Positions 59,131-64,000 of a stretch of 64,000 nt of DNA are shown here, in pieces. The stretch comes from Chimonanthus salicifolius (lineage: Eukaryota > Streptophyta > Magnoliopsida > Laurales > Calycanthaceae): NCBI GenBank assembly GCA_013350335.1, contig CM023535.1:27682617-27746616 (forward strand), given 5' to 3'. How positions within the stretch are numbered: the first letter of the stretch is position 1; each line of letters opens with the position of its first letter. The position numbers and the translations under genes were made by a program. The notes beneath the pieces are model-generated. The model did not search any database and was not told the origin of the DNA. It saw only the letters and a list, made by a program, of their open reading frames with translations.

Positions 59131-60193
59131 TGTTAGTACCTCGGCTTGGCCAAGTCCATAGGTTTGTCAATTCCATGACTCAGAAAGAAGCACTTGCTAA
59201 AGCTTGAAGACCCAATGTGATCAAGAATGAAGATCACGCTCCACTGGATTGAAGCTCATCATTATGACAATTACAAAATAGTTAATATGGCCATAGATGA
59301 CTTTAGGTGATACACACACCTTAGAGAGGACTATTCATTGGATTAGTGAAACAAATGGTTAAATCATAAAAAGCCTAGAGAGGAAGTTTGACAGTGAATT
59401 GGAATCTAACTTGGAAATATGTATTTGGTTTCACTGTAAGCTCGAAGAGTCTGTAACTCCCCGCCCTTTTTCACTCGCTTTCCGAAAATTAGAGTATTTT
59501 TTTTTAATAAAAGAGTGATAGAGAGCGGGACGTCACGATGCAAGTTAAGTCCGAGCTTCTAAAGCCCGACCCTTAACTGGCCAACCCTACATGTGCATGG
59601 ACCAAGTCTACTAAAACGGTTCACATGTACTCAAGTTAAACATGCGAAATAATCATAGATGCAAAATTATAATAGAATAACAATTCTATTCCATTTTAGA
59701 TAGCAAGGAGTCCATCACTTAATAATAAATATCTTAAATTAACATATCCAAAGTTAACATTCAAACCATAGTGGATAATCTAAGTTATTACAATCTCACA
59801 AACTAATTACTCAAATACATTATCCATGAGTAACTTAAACAAGATGAAACTTAATCATCCAAGCTCCTAAGCTTGGCTCTGATCATTTCCTCGTTCAGTC
59901 CATTCCTTGTATCATCAATTGGGGTAGAAGTAGGGCGTTAGATAACGCGCCCAGTAGGTATTCCAATTAGGGCCAAGCACATGGGTTAGTATAAAAATCC
60001 AATTATAATACATCATGTCGTATCTGTAAAACATCGTATCCAAAACATGTATGATAATAGAGATCCAATCATACAGATAAAACCAGCAATAGTGCATGAT
60101 AATAGAGATCATAATCATGCTTATGCAATGCCATGCCATGGTTGCCATATGCCATGAGTCCCACCCATCAGCCATATCACCAACACAGAGTAT

Positions 60194-60345
60194 CCTCTTG
60201 ATGGAAAGCTCTTCATCAAGGTATCCCCCACGATTGCTTTACGGATGCCCCGACAGAGTGTGGATCTCCTGTTACCTCTTGATGGATAATGCACATCAAG
60301 GTACCCCCACAGTTGACGCCCCGACTGAGTGTGGTCTCCGGTTAC
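60194..60345. repeat. 81-bp tandem duplication
   Basis: Units start CCTCTTGATGG at 60194 and 60275 and share CATCAAGGTA, CCCCGAC and GAGTGTGG. Confidence 0.8.
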
Positions 60346-60687
60346 ATATCATCCCTCCCATGCCATGCATAAGATGCAAATGCCAACACGCTATGGAATA
60401 TTACAAAACATAGCATGAAAATCCCATAATTGCAACATATTGTTTGATACCAAAATAACTTAATCAAACATGAAATAAAATCATCATATTTACATAATAC
60501 ATATCCATGGTTTCAATGATGTAAGAATCCTACCAATGACCACTAAAGTGTCCTTGCGTTTTCGTCCGGAAACCGCTCACGATCGTACACCGCTTGTGAG
60601 GTCCTTTTACCTTATAACGTATCAATAAATCAAAACACCATTCCATTTATCTTTCAACCGTACTTAAGTCCATAAATATGTCTTAGT

Positions 60688-61916
60688 GGGGTTCGGCCAT
60701 ACAATATGGCCGGACCTCACTTAGTTGGTTTTGAGTCCCTCTTTTTGATCCTTGATCATTCTAACCAATGTTGGTCCAAGATCATGCCATCTTTGATTCA
60801 TTAAACTAAACACATATAAGTTAATCATTTAACCTTATTAACACCCTAAATCCATAAAACATTCCCTATGGAGTTCGGCCATATACCATGGCCGAACCCA
60901 TGGTCCATCATTTTCACTTATTTACATCTTTGCCATTATTCTATCCATGGCTAATTACCTAGCTTATTTACATATGACTTGAGTACCAAAAATGATCCAT
61001 ACATGATTCCTTAAACATAGACCCATAATTAAATCCCTCCATTTCCTAGCTTAATCATCCATTCATTTAAACATGCATACATAGATCCATAGTGTCCATA
61101 ACATGATTCATGGGGTTCGGCCATACACCATGGCCGAACCCATGATGTGTCATTTCCATGGTCGCCATTTAATCAATCACAATATTAGGTCCATAACTGA
61201 TCCATAGCATAGCTCCATAAACGATCCATTAACCATGACATAAAAACCCTAAATGACCCATTAAGTTGGTTCATGTATGGCCGAACCCATGATGTCATTT
61301 TTCCATCCTCTTTCTTAAATTATTTACAATAATAAATGCATAACCCAAGTCCTTCCATGATGGGTTTAATCATACACTTAGGTCTCTCATTTTAAAACAT
61401 CATCTTCCATATTTAAAAACCTATTACAATGACCACATTTCTCCATCATCTTCATGGTCTAGATACATGTAAATACCTCAATATTTCCCCATGGGGTTCG
61501 GCCATACAACATGGCCGAACCCATGGTCCATGGTTCTTCACCATTGCTTCATTTAAGTTTATCATTTACAACCTTTCAAACCCACTTAAAATCATTATCA
61601 TAACCTCCATGGTTTTCATCCTTTAAAACCATTTACAATTACCAACATATTCCTATTTAGACCCCTTCAAAAAATCCTTCATACTTTTCCATGGGGTTTG
61701 GCCATACACCATGGCCGAACCCTATGGTTCATTATTTTCCTTAAACAATATTATACATCCATGATTGATCCCTTGATGGTTCTTGTATATACAAGTTAGG
61801 GTTTGGCCATGCAATGGCTAAACCATGATCCTTGATCATCCACCATTTCCCATATGGTAATGCATAAGTCCTTAACCACAACTAAATTAGGGTTCAGGCC
61901 ATGCAATGGCCGAACC
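60688..61916. repeat. Dispersed array of GGTTCGGCCAT palindromes
   Basis: Hairpins at 60688-60716, 60870-60899, 61112-61141, 61493-61522, 61693-61722, 61798-61824 and 61890-61916 have arms GGTTCGGCCAT and ATGGCCGAACC separated by three to six bases. A weaker one lies near 61266-61288. Spacing varies (about 90-380 bp), and the intervening sequence is not repeated. Confidence 0.9.
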
Positions 61917-62284
61917 ATGTTCCTTGACCATCTTACTTAATAAAATCTCATTGAGTACTTACCGATTCCGCGACTCCACCGGTTTCTTTCACTCCTTCTT
62001 GTTCCTTTGATATTCTTCTTCCTTAGCCTCTTCTTCCTCCTTGATCCTTGGCGAGTGTGATCTTGAGATGTCTTAAGATGAAACTTCAAAGAGAGGGTTC
62101 AGCCAAGAGAGTGTAGGTTTGAGAGAGAGAGAGAAGCTTGGGATAGAAAATACTCTAAGTCATTTGTCTTTTGTCAATGAGAGAGGGTCGGCCTTGTGTG
62201 AGAGCTTGAGAGTGAGATGAGCCAAAGAATCCTCTTTGTTTGTACAATATAATTCAGCCAAGGGTGGTGTCCTTTGGTTGCTGC

Positions 62285-62550
62285 CCTATAGTAACTCCCA
62301 TGCCCCTTCACCTCCTCATTGATAATTCCTTTGGGGGTTTCATCCCATGAGATGAAACTCCCCACCATATGACAAGCCCTCCATTTCCAACGTGTATGCC
62401 TTGTGTAGGCTTGTGTAACCACCACAACCCTTCACCTCCCTCATCAATGATCTATTTGGAGTTTCATCCCATGAGATGAAACTCCCATCTCCAACATACA
62501 TGCCTTGTGTAGGCTTGTGCAACCACCACAACCCTCCAACTTCCTCATAA
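62285..62550. repeat. 125-bp tandem pair with internal palindromes
   Basis: Two units share TGCCTTGTGTAGGCTTGTG and CCACCACAACCC. Each holds a palindrome with arms GTTTCATC and GATGAAAC (62338-62358 and 62461-62482). Confidence 0.85.
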
Positions 62551-63016
62551 TGATGGTGTCCATTGAGATGGGACTCTCCATCTTCCAACTCCACTCATTA
62601 AAATGAAAGTCCCATTGACTTCCCATTCAACTCATAACTTTAATTCAACTCATTTACTCAATTAAAATCAACTCAAATACTTGATTCCATTTCCATCTTA
62701 ATTCAGCCATATTTTAACTAAGCTTGAACTCACTTGGTGGTCAACCAAGTCAACCATGACCCATGGGGTCCCAATTGAGCATTTGACCCAATTGACAACC
62801 TTGACCCAATTAAATAAGTCTTACCCATTTATTTCAAGTGAACCTTATCCATGATCCATTGGGTCTTTATTGACCAATTGACCCAACACCTTACCCATCT
62901 AAGGTCCATATCCATTAATTCATAAATTAAATGGACAATTCCCATATATATTCATATCTTGAAAATCTGGGGTGTTACAGAGTCGATCTCACCGACCCCT
63001 CGGTGGAAACAAGATC

Positions 63017-64000
63017 TGTAATACCCAAGATTTTCATCACTTATAAATATATTGGATTGGTCTATTTAAATTGTGAATGGATGGAATTTGAGATTTACAT
63101 AATTGAAATGGACCTTAGATGGGTAAGGAATTGGGTCAATTACCCAATTAAGACCCAATGGATCATTGGTAGGTTTGATTTTAAGTAATTGGGTAAATGT
63201 AAAGAAATTGGTCAATTACCAATTGGGACCCAATGGGTCATAGGTGAGCTGATTTTAAAGTAAATGGGTAAGGTTAAATTATATTGGGTCAGCTATCCAA
63301 TTAAGATCCAATGCATAAATCCACCTCATCAAGTGAGGTGGCATGCATGTGAGATGGCATTGCCATGTGGCATGCATGGAAGCCAACTAGGCAAGGTGTC
63401 ACATCATCAAATGATATGGCTAAGATGGGATCCAGGTGCCATGTACATGCTTGGTCGGCTAAGTCATGGTTGACTTGGTCAACCATGAACGAGTTCAATT
63501 GAGTTAAATAATGCTTGAGTTGAGTATGAGTTAAGATGAGAAGTTGAGGAGACTTTCATCTCAAGGTGAGTTAAGTGGGACGATGGAGAGTTTCCATCTC
63601 AATGGACATGAAAACCCATGCACGCGTTGGATGTCAAAGGGATGCCTTGGTTTTAGCCAAGGGTCTCCTTGGTTAAACCAAGGGACACATGGGATAGACA
63701 AATCATAAAGGGAGGAGATGAAAGGACTTGGTTGTTTCATAAAAGACACCAACCAAGGGGCACTCCACACCCCTTGGCCTATCATTCATCTCTTGTACCC
63801 AAGAGTTCTTTCTTTCTTCTCTATCTCTCACTCCACCTACACCTCTGGACTTAGAGAATTCGTGAAGAATAAAGGAAGAAGAAGGCTTAAGGAAGAAAGG
63901 ACAAACCTAAAGAAAAAGAAGGAGACGGGAAAGAAGGTATGTTAAAGTTTAATAGTATGGGATTAAGACTAAGGGAAGCCATAGATTTGGCCATGGTGTG
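63017..64000 (+). mobile_element. Gypsy LTR, start only (runs off the window)
   Basis: Begins TGTAATACCCAAGATTTTC, matching the minus-strand start of the LTR at 62979 (TGTAACACCCCAGATTTTC). Matching blocks continue for the full 980 bp visible: GGACCTTAGATGGGTAAGG, AGACCCAATGGATCAT, CATGGTTGACTTGGT, AGATGGAGAG. The AGATC at 63012-63016 would be its left target duplication; the right end is not in view. Confidence 0.8.

Larger units (their letters stand above)
59452..62979 (-). mobile_element. Gypsy solo LTR with a palindrome array
   Basis: 3528 bp bounded by TGTAACTCCCC and GGGGTGTTACA, with a perfect duplication GAGTC (59447-59451 and 62980-62984). Minus orientation follows from its similarity to the LTR starting at 63017. 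It contains an 81-bp tandem pair, seven or eight palindromes around GGTTCGGCCAT, and a 125-bp tandem pair with a second palindrome type. No coding domain. Confidence 0.9.
59131..63016 (+). repeat. Copia LTR fragment split by a gypsy LTR
   Basis: 59131-59451 starts TGTTAGTACCTCGGCTTGG and parallels the first 320 bp of the LTR at 10475. 62985-63016 continues it (CTCACCGACCCCTCGGT). A second LTR begins at 63017, so the rest lies outside or beyond that insertion. Confidence 0.85.

Overview
This window reads as nuclear DNA from a flowering plant. It is AT-rich and dominated by decayed retrotransposons, and it carries a plant-type L1 LINE (RRM in ORF1, RNase H at the end of ORF2), Ty1/copia and Ty3/gypsy elements with plant-type primer sites, and a plant-specific WD40 gene. 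The species cannot be fixed from this sequence. Only one convincing host gene is visible: an intronless WD40 gene of the JINGUBANG type at 25412-26641. Nearly everything else is transposon nested in transposon. No tRNA, rRNA or CRISPR array was found.

Left block (1-15820). A degenerate CCCGACCC-type repeat (205-493, resuming at 13585) was split by a gypsy-type LTR (494-13579, target duplication GATTT). That LTR was itself hit twice: by another gypsy solo LTR (951-3816, duplication ATTAC) and by a copia element with two LTRs (5328-12339). An imperfect hairpin follows at 14292-14432.

Middle (15821-29404). A full-length but dead LINE (15838-23249) is flanked by a 17-bp target duplication with one mismatch. 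Its ORF2 is interrupted by about 0.7 kb of foreign sequence. The WD40 gene and its unremarkable flanks follow.

The large nest (29405-48493). From outside to inside: the 3' end of a second LINE (minus strand); an LTR (29494-47862); a copia complex of three LTRs (30854-46680, duplication GAGAT); and two elements inside its LTRs, one LTR of the same family as the host LTR (32428-34108, duplication ATCAC) and an internally deleted gypsy element (34768-38911, duplication GTGTT). The copia internal region keeps gag and an accessory ORF, but I could find no protease, integrase or reverse transcriptase.

Right block (48494-64000). This is a series of gypsy solo LTRs: 48586-52044 (AGTAG, containing a shrunken copia LTR), 54044-58017 (CTGCT) and 59452-62979 (GAGTC). 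The last lies inside a copia LTR, and only 37 bp away a related LTR starts in the opposite orientation (63017 to the window end), making a large inverted repeat. Most of the gypsy LTRs carry a private short tandem array, and one carries a series of perfect or near-perfect GGTTCGGCCAT palindromes.

The most useful outcome is an insertion history read from matching target duplications. The strongest leads are the three-LTR copia complex, the pol-less copia family, the palindrome array and the inverted LTR pair. No host pathway or new enzymatic system is evident.
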